From: Haemaphysalis longicornis
Taxonomy: Eukaryota; Arthropoda; Arachnida; Ixodida; Ixodidae
Assembly (NCBI GenBank): GCA_013339765.2
Contig: CM023448.1
Coordinates: forward strand, 281,105,717 to 281,169,716
Length of the DNA: 64,000 bases
Direction: 5' to 3'
Shown: positions 32,155-43,036 of the stretch, one piece after another
How the letters are laid out: each line of letters opens with the position of its first letter
Position numbering within the stretch: position 1 is the stretch's first letter
Notes under the pieces: generated by a model
What the model saw: the letters and a program-made list of their open reading frames with translations, nothing else
Databases searched by the model: none
What the model was told of the DNA's origin: nothing
Translations under genes and position numbers: made by a program

Positions 32155-33260
32155 CACGGTGGAAGAACTGGTGGAAGCCCACCTTTCCAACCAAAGAATA
32201 CGGCTCAGCCGAACCGAGCATGGCCGGGCCGTTATGCGCAAGGTGGGATGGAATATCCAACCGTAACCGACGACGGAAACGCTACCCCAGGAATGGAGGG
32301 ATGCAATAAAGACTAAACCGCTCCCCAGGAACATGCAGCCGTGGAGAAACGACGAGAGACGCTCCGCGAGGGCCAGAACATGCGCCCGGCAGCTGAAAGA
32401 GGACCCGGAGATTTTATACGCGGACGCCTCGCTACCCAAACGTGGAACCAGAGCGACGGCGGTTGTCACCACCATCGACAGACTGGTCACCAGCGCGTCA
32501 ATCAGAACGACGAACCCATTCGAAGCTGAAGAACTGGCCGTGGCCCTCGCCCTCGCACAGCCGGGAGCGAAGACAGTGGTCACGGACTCCAAGATGGCCT
32601 ACGCAAGCTATCGCAAGGGAAGGGTCTCTCCTGCCGCACTAGCGCTTCTGTCCAGACGCAGGCCACCGGGACGAGCCATAGAGCTCGTGTGGGTGCCGGC
32701 TCACTCGCAGGTGGTAGGCAACGAACTCGCCGACTACTACGCCCGAGAACTGACCAACCGGGCCGAGGACGAGCCGGGACTACCGCGCCCTGTCACGAGC
32801 TACAGAGACATTACCGAGCTATACAGGGAAGGCAGGTGTAGGTTCCCCGGACCTCACCGGCACCTCAACAGGAACCAACAGACGATCGTACGCAGACTAC
32901 AGGCGGGGTCGCTGGCGCATCCCGTCCTCTTACACAAAATGTACCCGGAGGCACACGATATCAAGTGCCCGTTCTGCAAGAGCAAGGAAGGCACCCTGGC
33001 ACACGTCATAGCCGAGTGCACTCACCACAAGAACCCCCCACCACCCCTTCCCCCCAACTTCCCCAACCTCAATCCCCGAGAGCGATGGGAGACCTTGTTG
33101 TCCAGCCCTGACCTGACGACCCAACTCGCGCTGGCAGTCAGGGGCCAGGAGCTGCTGGATGCATATGGGACCCGCGAAGAAGGTTCCACCCCATCTGGTG
33201 CCTGCATGCACTAACCACTTAATGGGCTCTATTAAAGTTGATTCTCTCTCTCTCTCTCAC
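31685..33260 (+). mobile_element. LINE B, 5'-truncated, inserted in the Penelope fragment
   Basis: It starts inside the RT after the YADD box and runs through RNase H and the terminal finger to a 3' end with ATTAAAG (33232) and a (TC)n tail at 33241-33259. Truncation at the 5' end is typical of incomplete target-primed reverse transcription. The coding part is split by one frameshift (about 31920) and one TAA (32264-32266). Confidence 0.88.
31928..33214 (+). pseudogene. LINE B ORF2 C-terminal part: RT thumb, RNase H, zinc finger
   Basis: The frame reads SMIRRVTNKNRCIKEDDALRL, then VSHITYSAPYLQL, the end of the RT region. After one TAA at 32264-32266 the same frame continues with PLPRNMQP and RNase H: ILYADASLPK (Asp), AEELAVALAL (Glu), TVVTDSKMA (Asp), WVPAHSQVVGNELAD (His/Asp). 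The C-terminal finger CPFCKSKEGTLAHVIAEC ends before a Pro-rich stretch and the stop at 33214. All RNase H acidic residues are intact, so decay since insertion is modest. Function would be removal of the RNA strand during element replication. Confidence 0.9.
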
Positions 33261-33264
33261 TGAT

Positions 33265-33456
33265 GGCAACCAAAACCACGAGGAATGCGCGTGCCACCCG
33301 GAGCTACCGCACACCACCGTTCTTGACAAACACCGTAAGTGGGCAACAAGAGAGGCAATTCAAGCATTTTACATCAAAAAAGAAGAAAGTACTTGTGTCA
33401 GCCAACTTTCTGTCTTGTTATCAGATGCCGAGTTTGCTTTCTTGGATAAAGGCTGA
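33265..33456 (+). pseudogene. Penelope-like element fragment, GIY-YIG domain part 2
   Basis: Translation gives NHEECACHPELPHTTVLDKH, then REAIQAFYIKKEESTCVS and SDAEFAFLDKG before a TGA. This is the C-terminal end of the Penelope GIY-YIG domain, with its Glu in REAIQAF and the CVS..S.....E..FL ending. It continues the first fragment after LINE B, but its first roughly 37 bases are a diverged repeat of 31643-31680. Confidence 0.82.
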
Positions 33457-33948
33457 TAAAGTGTACCGTGCGTCTTTCGGGGTTTGAACACGTGCGGTTT
33501 GGTTGTATGCAGTGTTTTGGTGGTTGTTCCCCGTGACTGTGCAAGATTGTAGATTGTACTGTACATTTTGTGTTGGCGGTGGCTTAGATTGTGTGTATAT
33601 ATTTGTGTGTTTTGACGACTAAACGTTTCAGTTGCTAGTAGCGCTTCTTCCCGTAGTCTTTCTTGTCCAAGTTTTGTTTTTTGCGCTGTTTTCCATCATG
33701 AACATATACTAACAAGCCCAACTCGCAGTTCTTCTTAAGAAACAGTCATTCACAAAACGATATAAACACAGCTTGGAGGCCGGAGGCTGTTACAGAATCC
33801 GTCGCCGGGGTTGGTCTCACAGAGGTTCCATTAGGAGACGCGCGGACCACGGCTCCGCGGCGCCGCTTTGTCTTGAACGGCTGCCGGCACCACTGCGGCG
33901 TTGGCGCGCTGGCTTGGAGCCGCCGTCAAACAACAACAACAACAAAAC

Positions 33949-33952
<4 letters not shown>

Positions 33953-34008
<56 letters not shown>

Positions 34009-34010
34009 GA
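33953..34010. repeat. (GA)n microsatellite
   Basis: Almost pure GA dinucleotides following a CAA/CAAAA tract; produces spurious Arg/Glu and Leu/Ser frames on the two strands. Confidence 0.95.
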
Positions 34011-34574
34011 AAAGAAAAAAATAAGGAAGCTCACACTAACGCGTAAGACTTGAAGGCAGCGAACCTGTACGCAGCCTTCACGGCCATCCCGACGGTTTAA
34101 GTCCACAATTGCAGCCGATTCGCTTCTTCGCTGCCGCAACGACCTTTAGTTCATCATTAATGATGGAGTAAAGATGATGCTATAAGTGTGCTATATCGAT
34201 GCTATAAGTGTGAGCAATACCCCTTTTTTTTCTTTTTTTGAAGTGATAGCCATTGCACACCACCTTAGAGGGGCATTCGCTATGAGGTGTCTTTCTCGTC
34301 CTGAGAAAGTGTTGCTACGATTACGACGAACGCTATAGGGTTATTTATTTATTTTTTTTACCAATCTTGGCCATTCTCCCAAGTTGGTATGTGTGGCTTG
34401 CAAACATGCTTGCAAACATGCGCGAATGACACTGGGCGGTAGCCGCGAGGCACGCACTCACGAGAGTTCAGCATATTCTTTGTTTTTTTGTTTGTCAGGT
34501 AGTCGCCGCAGTGGGACTCCCTAAGTGGGTATGCTTGGCTTGACAAACGTGCGCAGGGGACTCTAGACGGTCGT

Positions 34575-34740
<166 letters not shown>

Positions 34741-34973
34741 GGGATTCAACATTTCACACACTAGTTATTTCCCACCCCGCAGCCATCCGCGCTCAGCAAA
34801 CATGTCTTGCGAGCGCCGGCTGTGGACGGGTCCGTTGTTTGCGGAGACAGACAAAGGCAGGAGGCGGCGAAGGCAAAACATCAATGGCAGCATTTATTGC
34901 CAAGTGCGAATCAAATACACTGCATACAGACTGATCGTAGGCCATAACGGTAACACTGGGAGCGAGGCATTAA

Positions 34974-36629
34974 AAGGACACTGAAGTGAATTTGTCAAGC
35001 TCCCGTTTTTGCTTGCACTGTGTAGACTGGCTCAAATTAGCACACTTTTCATCGTTTTTACGATTGACAAATCGGTAATTATTTTACAAAGCGCGAAAGA
35101 AGAAAAACTACCATGCGCGGTTTGCGGCGGCCGCACCAACTAAAGCCGTGACGTTAGGAGGAGCGGGTACCGTGATTGGACGATGCCCAAGGTGAGCAAC
35201 CAAACAAGTTTCGGTTTCGGTTTCGGTTCTGTAAAACACAACCGTTGGCGTTGTTGGATGGGCATTCTCAATAACTCAGTAATCATCGTACCGCGCTTCT
35301 GCCATGTTGTCAGCTGTAAAAATGCATAAAGATAAGCCTCCTAGGACGGCTTGGAATCGTAGCATTCACTAGCCGAAACCTACGCAGTGCATGAACGCCC
35401 TCCGCGTACCCGCAGACGCCCAAATGTCATGCGCTTTTCCCCCATATTTGGAGCTTGCCTCCCTCATGCCTGTATCGTAAAAAGCGTGTTCGCACCAAGC
35501 CAAGGGTCTGTTCATTCTGGCCTGTGCCCACTGCCTGCAAGCAGTAGGTGATTATGGCAACAGCACGCCAACGAGAACTCGCTAGCGCGCCAGTACCAGC
35601 CTGCGCGCGTTTTGTGAACTAGTTCGTGGAGCCATGAACGTTGCGGCCCAAAAAAAGGTGAACTCAATATAGAAAACATCGGCGGAAAACGAAAAAGTTA
35701 ACTTACTTAACTTAACTTAAAAAAAAGCACGTACCCACGGGGATTCGAACTCCTGACTTGCAAAATACTTGCGGTGGCATATCTAGCGCCCCAAACAACT
35801 CCGCCACGGAGCAGGCTCCGCTGGCCTTGGTAATATAGGGTATATATTGTACAACCAGTTTACACTTTTATTTAGTTTTGGCATTTCAAGCAGCTTAGGT
35901 GACTATTTGTTGTATTGCGCTCGTGCAGTAAGCGTCGCCCGAGTTTCCACAATAGCTCACGTCTAGCAATTGCATTTCGTAGACGGAAAAGCGTTCGCAG
36001 ATGCGTAGTCGTGCTGCTGACCGCTGTGCTTGTTCGCCCAGCGCAAAAAAGTGCTTCCCGCACCCTAGTTTTACGCTGTACGGTAAAAATATCTGTTGAT
36101 TTTATTTCCTTAGTACCTATATTGACTTCGCTGACTCTTCTCCCGCCTTCAAGAGGCCTTATATTTTCCTACCGGCGTACCAGTCAGCGAAGCGTCGCAT
36201 GTGCGCTTGTGCAGCGCTTGTGTGAAGCGACCTTGACTTGGAGCTAGATACAGTGTACAAACTAACCAAGTAAAGAAAGGCAGATTCTACCATTCACAAA
36301 CGTGTCCTGGCTTCGTTTCAACTGAGCGAACGAATTGCGACGACCCGTCGGCGGCCAGCGGACGAAACGCTGGGCCGACTGACTGTCTGAAGGCAGGGGA
36401 GCCGTGCAGTAGCGCAGCCAATTGCGAGCTCGGCTCCTCTCGACGTCACACGAAAACGCCGCAGAAAATGGGCGAGCGTAAAGAGAGGAGGACAGCATTT
36501 TCGAATTAATTTTTCTGCTAAATAAAATCGCGTAAACGCGCCCATGGTGGTCGAAACATGGTCTGGGGACTCCGGACTACAATTTGCGCAAGTAATCCCG
36601 CAATGTTTACATATCACTTCAGTGTCCCT
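34974..36629 (+). mobile_element. TTAA-type inverted-repeat DNA element, copy B (complete)
   Basis: The left end AAGGACACTGAAGTGAAT and the right end, read inverted, AGGGACACTGAAGTGATA match closely, and each is flanked by TTAA (34970-34973, 36630-36633). The 1656-bp element contains a tRNA-like segment on the minus strand and no shared or family-like ORF with copy A. A TTAA target is the hallmark of piggyBac-type transposition, hence a likely non-autonomous piggyBac-like element; no transposase is encoded here. Confidence 0.88.
35729..35822 (-). repeat. tRNA-like segment inside copy B
   Basis: On the minus strand GTGGCGGAGTTGTTTGG is A-box-like and GGAGTTCGAATCCCCGTGG is a B-box arm, about 55 bp apart. 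A degraded equivalent occurs at 545-600 in copy A, so it was part of the ancestral element. Confidence 0.6.
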
Positions 36630-36633
36630 TTAA

Positions 36634-38171
36634 ACAACGCTAAAGATCGAGATGGTTCGACTCACCGATGGCATACCGGAGGAGCGGCGCGCTGCGCGTG
36701 CGAGCGCGGTTGCAGTCTCCCAGCTCGCCCGTACGCGTCCCATTGTGGCGTGTTCCTCAGGTCCGGACCGGCGCGTAGGCACTATACCGAAACGTCCGCT
36801 CGCTACCGCATCCCCAACACAAGAAGCCCTCCTCTCGTCATGCGACAACCCACCAGACCTCGCCGAACCGTGGCGCTAGCGCAGAGGAAGAAGTAAGGTC
36901 CCTGTATTTTTCAAAGGTAGCGCAAACTCCCTTCCCCGCGCCGTTTCCTCCTCGCCCGTCTCTCTCGGCCGCCATTAGTGAGCGACTCCCGCGGAGCGCG
37001 CCGCCGGACCGTTTCGTTTTGTATGCGCGGCGCGTTGAAGTGCTTGCTTAAAACGCGACAGTTCTAGGCGTAAATTCACAACGGTGTTTGCAGATAATGT
37101 GTAGGAAGAACTGTGTGTGATTGGCCAGTACCTTAGCTATCATCTCGCGTTTTGAGGGAGCCATGACTGCACTTTCGTGCCAGCCTGTCGCAATCTGCGT
37201 TTGTAGTACTCACGGTCGATTTAATCTTGGGCCTGTAAGTACTTTGCTATCTGTCAGTGACCCAAACACACTGTAGTTTCACGTAAGCCACAAAACATAA
37301 ACATATTCAAACACAAGAGGGAAATAATAACTACAAAATGTGCTCAGCATGAATTTCATTTACCCTTTCGCGGGGTGGTTGGTGCTCTTTCGGAATAGGC
37401 CGATGCGTAAATATGGAAGGGACCGCATTTAGCTTGAGTTTCTTGAGGCCAGTTGTGCCAGAATTACTGGTTCAAACTGATCCCCCGTGAAGTATTTCTC
37501 AAAGATACAGACATCCTCTATCGCATTCTTTGCAGTTTGGCTGAAAAATATTTTGCTGAAGCAAAATATTTTGCTTATGTTAAAATGCAAACAGCCGTGC
37601 AAACAGGATGGTGTTCTTGCATTCACTAGGTTCCTCACTATTTGTTAATCGAAAGTGTTCTCAAGTATGTTCGAAACTTGAACAAAAGCATCCATGCATT
37701 TCACAAATAAACAACTATACAACATTATATTAACTATGCACTCTCTTAAATTAGCTGTACAAGCATGCACAAAATTCGTCATGCAAGTGCAAAGAAATGG
37801 GGATAAATATGACAGAATACAAACTGAGAACACAATAAACCACAATAACACAAAGCCGAAATTTTGCCTACAGGTAATCAAAGTTCAAGCGAAAACAAAT
37901 TAAAGAAAAAAAGATCAATCACGTGGTTGCTCTCCGGTGAAATGTAATTGCTTCCGCTGCAAATGGTAGCAAATAGAAAGCAAATCGTCAACGCCAAACA
38001 TTTGGCAGTAATTATATTGTGGCCGTTTTTGAATACCCGATCCAATACGAGCGAGCTAAACACGGTTGGGCTGTCATCGTTGTTGAAATCGTGGGAGAAA
38101 GCGACGACGGACACGCCAAGCTTCTTTTTTTTCTGTTTAACCTGAACGTCAGTACCAAGGCTGAGCTTCAT
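36634..38171. other. no gene recognised; CpG-rich stretch then AT-rich sequence
   Basis: 36640-37080 is CpG-rich and includes GCCGCCATTAG (36969-36979), a YY1-like motif often near promoters, so a promoter is possible. Beyond 37200 the sequence is AT-rich. Frames there have no recognisable content. Confidence 0.35.
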
Positions 38172-38264
38172 CTAAAAGCCTTCTAGAGGCATGTCTACGC
38201 GAAAAAGTTTTTGTAGTGACTGCTTATACCTCCCAAAGCCTCCCTCGATGACAATCGAAGTTTT

Positions 38265-38397
38265 TCTGCCGATGCGATGCAGCCATACCGCTCTCCGCTC
38301 GGTATCATTTTTCCTTCGCGGAACCACAAAAAGCTTGTCACCTTTTGCAATGCTGCTGGAGCAGCCAACGGCACAGCAGGTCGGCATTACGCTGCAG
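38265..38397 (-). CDS. THAP zinc-finger exon (partial domain)
   Basis: From the ATG at 38397 the minus strand reads MPTCCAVGCSSS, then KLFVVPRRKND and ERRAVWLHRIGRK. This is the first half of a THAP DNA-binding domain, with the initial C-X3-C pair, the FPxxP-like segment and the invariant Trp. The second metal-binding pair (C-X2-H) and the C-terminal AVPTIF box are missing in the continuing frame (to 38172), as expected if the exon ends near RK and is spliced, or if the gene is broken. THAP domains occur in P-element-type transposases and in host transcription factors; the window does not tell which. No obvious donor site or second exon was found. Confidence 0.6.
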
Positions 38398-38399
38398 CC

Positions 38400-38904
38400 G
38401 AGGCCGCCTTGCGAAAGGCAACGCACATGGGAGCGAGGAGCAGTACGCTCCCTAATGGCGTCGTTACCCGACGAAACCGAAACTGACGAGGGGTCAACAG
38501 GGTTCAATGGTCACGCGTCGCGCCTGGTCCAATGGGGGAGCACAAAATACAGGGACCTTAGGAAGAACGGGGCTTTAGGAAGAACTGGTTCTCGGGTAAG
38601 GCAGAGGGGAAAAGGGTCAACGCCTCCACCCTGGCGACAACGAACCCTCCGGTCGCTGGCGCCCTCCCGTATGGCTCACGTCGCGCGAGCGAGGCGTACA
38701 ATTTTGCAACGCCGGCCGCGATGGGAAGCTAGCCAGAAAGGGGTTCGCGTGAAAGTCGCGATCCCCACAAGGTGCGGGAGGTAATCTTGAGCCCTAGTGG
38801 TGGTCAGGAGCTGTAGCTCGGGTGAGGAGCTCCCGGTCACCTGCAGCCGGTAGCGGGAGGGTTGGGTAAACGGAGAGGGGGTAAAAAGGAGCATTCCCAA
38901 ATGG
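38400..38904. other. no gene recognised
   Basis: GC-rich region upstream of the THAP start on the minus strand, possibly its promoter or leader. The plus-strand frame of 197 codons (38191-38784) is the shadow of the THAP exon plus composition. Confidence 0.35.
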
Positions 38905-38933
38905 CGTGTGATGATGATTATGATGATGATTAA
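38905..38933. repeat. GATGATGATTAT repeat, tail of LINE E
   Basis: Imperfect (TGA)n; on the minus strand it is an ATCATCATCATAAT tail at the end of the LINE E 3' region. Confidence 0.7.
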
Positions 38934-39615
38934 AGGCCTCCCCTTTGAATCGGGGTGATGGCATGCGCCATCTAGCCTATCTTAGTAGTTTGAATTTAAA
39001 TTTAGTCCCTCAACTCGGATTTCTTTTTAATTCTGCCCTGCCGCTACCCCTGGCCGGGCTGTTATTTTATCGACTTCCCTGCTTTTTTTCCACCAATACT
39101 CTAGCCGCTGCTTAGTAATACCTACTGCTGACCAGTTAATGTTTCCATCTATTGTGAAGCCCAGTGCCTCAGGAAGTAGGACTTTTCCCCCAATTTTATC
39201 CGGCTGAATCTTTTGGCATCCTATTACTATGTGGTCGATTGTTTCTTTATCCCTGCCACATACAACACATGTCTTATCCTGGGACGAATATTTGCTCATG
39301 TAAGTTCGAGTTCTCAAGCAGCCAGCCAGCGCCTCAAAGAGCAACGCACTACCTTTATTGTTGTCAAAAAAGTTCTATTTCCGGATCTCTTTTTTGCTTG
39401 CTTTGTAGATTCCCAGCGATCCCTTCTTTTCCATCCTCTCTTTCCACATGAGCGTCTCTGTTTCCTTCACTTGCTTTTTAACTGCCCCTCCTTGTTTATT
39501 TGCCGCGGTCAAGGTATATTTAGTCGCCAGCTTTCGCGTCCTCTTCCGCCATTGGGTGTCCACACTTTTAAGGTACACGTACCTGTGCACTCTGGCTGCC
39601 CAGTTCTTCTCATCT
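38934..39615 (-). pseudogene. LINE E C-terminal fragment with CCHC finger
   Basis: Minus-strand frames read NWAARVHRYVYLKSVDTQWR, then TETLMWKERMEKKGSLGIYK and GSALLFEALAGCLRTRTYMS. The finger CVVCGRDKETIDHIVIGCQK follows, with SAVGITKQRLEYWWKKSRE to a stop. This layout (basic linker, LLFEA.AG.LRT, then C-X2-C...H...C) is the end of a different LINE family from A-D. There is a frame change near 39350. The 3' end carries the triplet tail at 38905-38933. It abuts LINE D at about 39615, suggesting insertion into LINE D's distal part. Confidence 0.72.
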
Positions 39616-40314
39616 AAATGTCTAGGGACGTGGTATCTCGAGCGCCACATGCCGGGCAGTTTGGGTGGGGATATAATGTGGGATAGAAGTGGTGGAGGAC
39701 GTGTCTGGTGGGGAAGGAATGGGTTTGTAATCGTTGCCATAATCTGTCTAGGGGTGGAGGGAGAGACGTGTGAGGGAGAGGCAGTTCTAGCCGCTGTAGG
39801 CGGTAGTAGTAAGGTCATTAAAGGTAAGCAAGTGTTCGCGAGACTTTCGTGCGCCGTGCTGCGAGACGTCCACTTCTGGGGCTCGGTAAATCAGTCCTCG
39901 AGCACCCAGGTGAGCCGTTTCCGCACCGCCAAAGCCCACGTGGCCGGGGATCCAGTTGAAGATTATGGTTTGTTCGGGAGGAGGGCGAGATAGGAGAATT
40001 TGGAAAGCAGGGAAGGAGATGTGTCCGTGTGCGAAATTTCGTACGGCCGTCTTAGAATCGGAGAATGGCCAGTGCTATTGCCGCTTCCTCAGCCTCGTGG
40101 GTGTGGGCTGTGCGGATGGTGGCTACCGCTGCTGGCATCGGTCTGTCTCCGGTAATAATAGCAGCAGCGAAAGCTTGTCGGTGTATTCTGCGGCGTCCAC
40201 GTAAATGGAGTCAGGAGAGGGGGGGAATAGACGTGAGTGCGCCTCGTCGGGCAGCGTGGTGGGTAGGATGAATGTGGTGGGGAAGGGGGAGGATTTCGAG
40301 GTTTTCACGGTAGG
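39616..40314 (-). pseudogene. LINE D segment 3: RNase H region
   Basis: Minus-strand frames contain DSIYVDAAEYTD (first RNase H Asp), SDSKTAVRNFAHG (second Asp) and NWIPGHVGFGGAETAHLGARG (equivalent of WTPAH...GNE.AH.AARG), with several frameshifts and stops between them. It is continuous with segment 2 (42304-42541) if the 40315-42294 element and one 9-bp duplication are removed. Confidence 0.78.
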
Positions 40315-40325
40315 GTTCCCAGACA

Positions 40326-40445
40326 GTTTATCGAACGCCGTTTTATCGAACGCCGTTTTATCGAAAAAATGCCCGTTTTATCGAACGCCGTTTTATCGAA
40401 TGCCGTTTTAAATTATCGAACCACCTACGTCCGTTTATCGAAAGT
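40326..40445. repeat. left arm of TTTATCGAA tandem units
   Basis: About seven TTTATCGAA boxes at mostly 15-bp spacing, becoming irregular inward. Mirror of 42153-42283. Confidence 0.9.
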
Positions 40446-42152
40446 GCGGTTTTGCGGCTTGCATTGTAATTTTCGGGGTTTATTTTGTTTAAACTGGCCA
40501 TCGCATTGACCTAACCTGCAGTAACCTTCCTCCTACATTCTTTCTGACGTGCATTACATAAAAAACCTATCTATATATGTTGACGCGCCTTTACAGTGTT
40601 TTCGATAACCTTTGTTTTATTAAATTATTTTTATTTTTCGAGTCTTTATTGATTTCACTCAAGCATGTATGACCCCCTTGTTTATATTACAGAATTTGCC
40701 CCTATAGTACCAACCCGAACCCCGTGCGCAATATTCCTTAGATGTGTATCGGCGTGTTTAGGTTAGTGTTGAAAAATATATCCCTTGCGCCATGGTTCAT
40801 CATTACGTGATCCAGAGTCTTGTACCCCACAATTGTTCTAGTCACGTGGTTTACCCGCGACTCCTACTCGGACCTTGGGGTCACACTGTTTGCATCTGGA
40901 GAAATGTTGGGCCAAGAACTTCTGAAAGATTAGTGCTATGTGACTGGAACAGGGGGGTTCCGACAGTGATAGTGAGACCCCAACAGAGGTGGTGGAGTCT
41001 AGGAGAATCGTCACAAGGGAACCTGTCACAGCCAACTCGTCATAGGTGAACTCGTCAAGTAGGACAAGTCGTCAGAGGTCATCTCGCACTAGGGAAACTC
41101 GTAAGCTAGTACAGCTGGACAATTGCCCATCCCATCACAATTTACGTTTTTTGTTAATCATGCTCAAATAAAAAAAATACAGGATTTCGTATAATTTTCT
41201 ACTTTTGCGTCAACACTCTTAGCCCCTCTTTTGATTCACCAACCTTACGTTTTCGTGGTGGCCTTGGAGGAACACACCCGACCAGGCAGCGCATTTTGTT
41301 GGTTTTTTGTGTGCCTTGTTCAGGTATAATCGCACGGGCCATAGTATTGCTCGTTCTCATTTTTTAATTTTTCCATTTTTATTTAGAGGTAATCGGGTCA
41401 CGACGCTGTATTTTGAGTAGACCTTCATGATTTCTCCATTTTCGGTGTTTACTATTTTGATCGTACTGTTTTTATGCCTTCTGATAAAAAGGCAAGAGCA
41501 TGCACCCCAGCAGACATGCTGGGGTGCAACCAGAGGGAGATGAAAACGAACCAACCTGCAGTACGGTGACAATTTTGTACCTCACGTTTTTCTCGTTAGT
41601 TCATGCAAGGCAACGAGAACAGTAGTACAAGGCTTGGTAACCTCTTAGCAACTGAACTCAGATCCCATTAAGAATTAGGAATGCAGAAATCGGGAGAGAC
41701 TTTTGCTAGCGTTCCAGTTAGGTTTTTGACATTGGACCCTCAAGCGCCAAGAAGTGCCTGACTTATGTACAACATACGCGGCGAAATAATTAGATTATGT
41801 GTCGACACAAAAGCGGTTTATACAAAAAGGTACGAAGCATATCGAGGCATTTTAATCAATACGCCACAATGCCGTGATATGCTTCGGATCAGAGGGGATA
41901 GAGACACAAGGAGATTCGTTATGGCAGTACCAGAGTCGCAATGAACACAGCAAAAAATTCTGGTGACATATTTTGCGCATCACAAAAACAAACAAAAAAA
42001 AAACACGCAGGAAATAAAAGTCAACTAGAAGACAGACTATAAATGTTTTTAAATAGGCCTGCTGTGGAGACAAGATTTGCAAATTACATAGCGAGGAGGA
42101 AATTAAAAAAACGTACTGCAAATTATGTTACTCGAAAAGGCCGAGAAAAACA

Positions 42153-42283
42153 CTTTCGATAAAACGGCTTCGATAAAACGTCCGTCGATAAAACGGCGTT
42201 CGATAAAACGGCGTTCGATAAAACGACTTCGATAAAACGGCGTTCGATAAAACGGCGTTCGATAAAACGGCGTTCGATAAACT
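42153..42283. repeat. right arm of TTCGATAAA tandem units
   Basis: Nine TCGATAAA boxes at 14-15-bp spacing with variants in the GGCG part of the unit. Inverted relative to the left arm. Confidence 0.9.
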
Positions 42284-42303
42284 GTCCGGATCCCCACGGT
42301 AGG

Positions 42304-42689
42304 ATAGGGGTAGATGGTAAAGTTGGGAGAGGGAGGCTGGAGCAGCGAGGTTGAATTGGTGTAGGAGGATCGAACCTGTGGGGGTTGTGGATAAACGAGC
42401 GATTTGGCTGAGGCGGTGGGCTTTTATGAGCTCGGGGATGGTGTTAAAGGTGCCAGTTGAGAGGAGGCGGATCGTGGAGGTGTTGGGAGGAAGAAGAAGT
42501 GCTGCTCTGTATCCTGCGCTGTGAGGCTTCCAATTTCTCAAGTTCCGCTTTTGTGAGTGATATATGTACGGTAGAGAGTACGTGAGGCGTGATGTGAAAA
42601 GAGCTGTAACAAGTTGTAATCTGTCTTTTTAGGTGGGGCCGTGGCCGCGGACGGTGATCCGGCGGATGAGTCCTGCTATTTGTGTCGCG
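42304..42689 (-). pseudogene. LINE D segment 2: RT thumb region
   Basis: Minus-strand translation includes GLIRRITGRGHG at the hAT boundary, LVTALFTSRLTYSLPYI after a shift, then TFNTIPELIKAHRLSQIARL and PTGSILLHQFNLAAPASLSQ. These match the region between the RT palm and RNase H of LINEs A-C (RVARRRHGLKE..., SRITYGTPYL, NTWQELIEAHKATQLRRL). It contains a stop (GPT*) and at least one frameshift. Confidence 0.8.
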
Positions 42690-43036
42690 CAGTGGCGTAG
42701 CCAGGGGGGGGGGGGGCTAACCTGGCTCAAGCCCCCCCCCTTCGAAATTTTTCCGGCCGGCGCCGTGCTGCCGTTATGCCTGGTACGTCGCCTGTGAACA
42801 AAGGGGCATAACCTTCGGACGTGCTACTATTAAAAACATTCACGACTGAATGCCTGTCCTGACGCATTGGTGCTTACACAAAACGAAGCGCCCAGGTCAG
42901 GATAATTGACCTTTTTCCAGTAGCGTTATGCGCATGCGCGGGCTGCCGGTCCGCCATTCTTGGCAGGCGCCTCCGGCAAAATAAACAAAAGGGCACCCCC
43001 CCCCCCCCTTTTTCGCTTTCTGTTTGGGGGGAGGCT

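Larger units (their letters stand above)
40315..42294. mobile_element. 1980-bp element with arms of 15-bp tandem repeats and 9-bp target duplication
   Basis: The insertion in LINE D is flanked by CACGGTAGG at 40306-40314 and 42295-42303. After short terminal sequences (TTCCCAGACAG / ATCCGGACAG read inward) both arms consist of tandem units TTTTATCGAACGCCG in inverted orientation, about 7 on the left (40326-40445) and 9 on the right (42153-42283). The core is AT-rich and codes for nothing recognisable. A 9-bp duplication suits Mutator-like or hAT-like transposition; the class is not settled. Confidence 0.88.

Noticed and set aside
33837..34024. Arg/Glu-rich and Leu/Ser-rich proteins
   Set aside because: Both frames are translations of the (GA)n microsatellite.
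38191..38784. 197-codon plus-strand gene
   Set aside because: It overlaps the THAP exon on the other strand and shows no features of its own.
40326..40445. Telomere-like repeat
   Set aside because: The 15-bp TTTATCGAACGCCG unit is not a telomere motif and occurs in inverted arms bounded by a target duplication.
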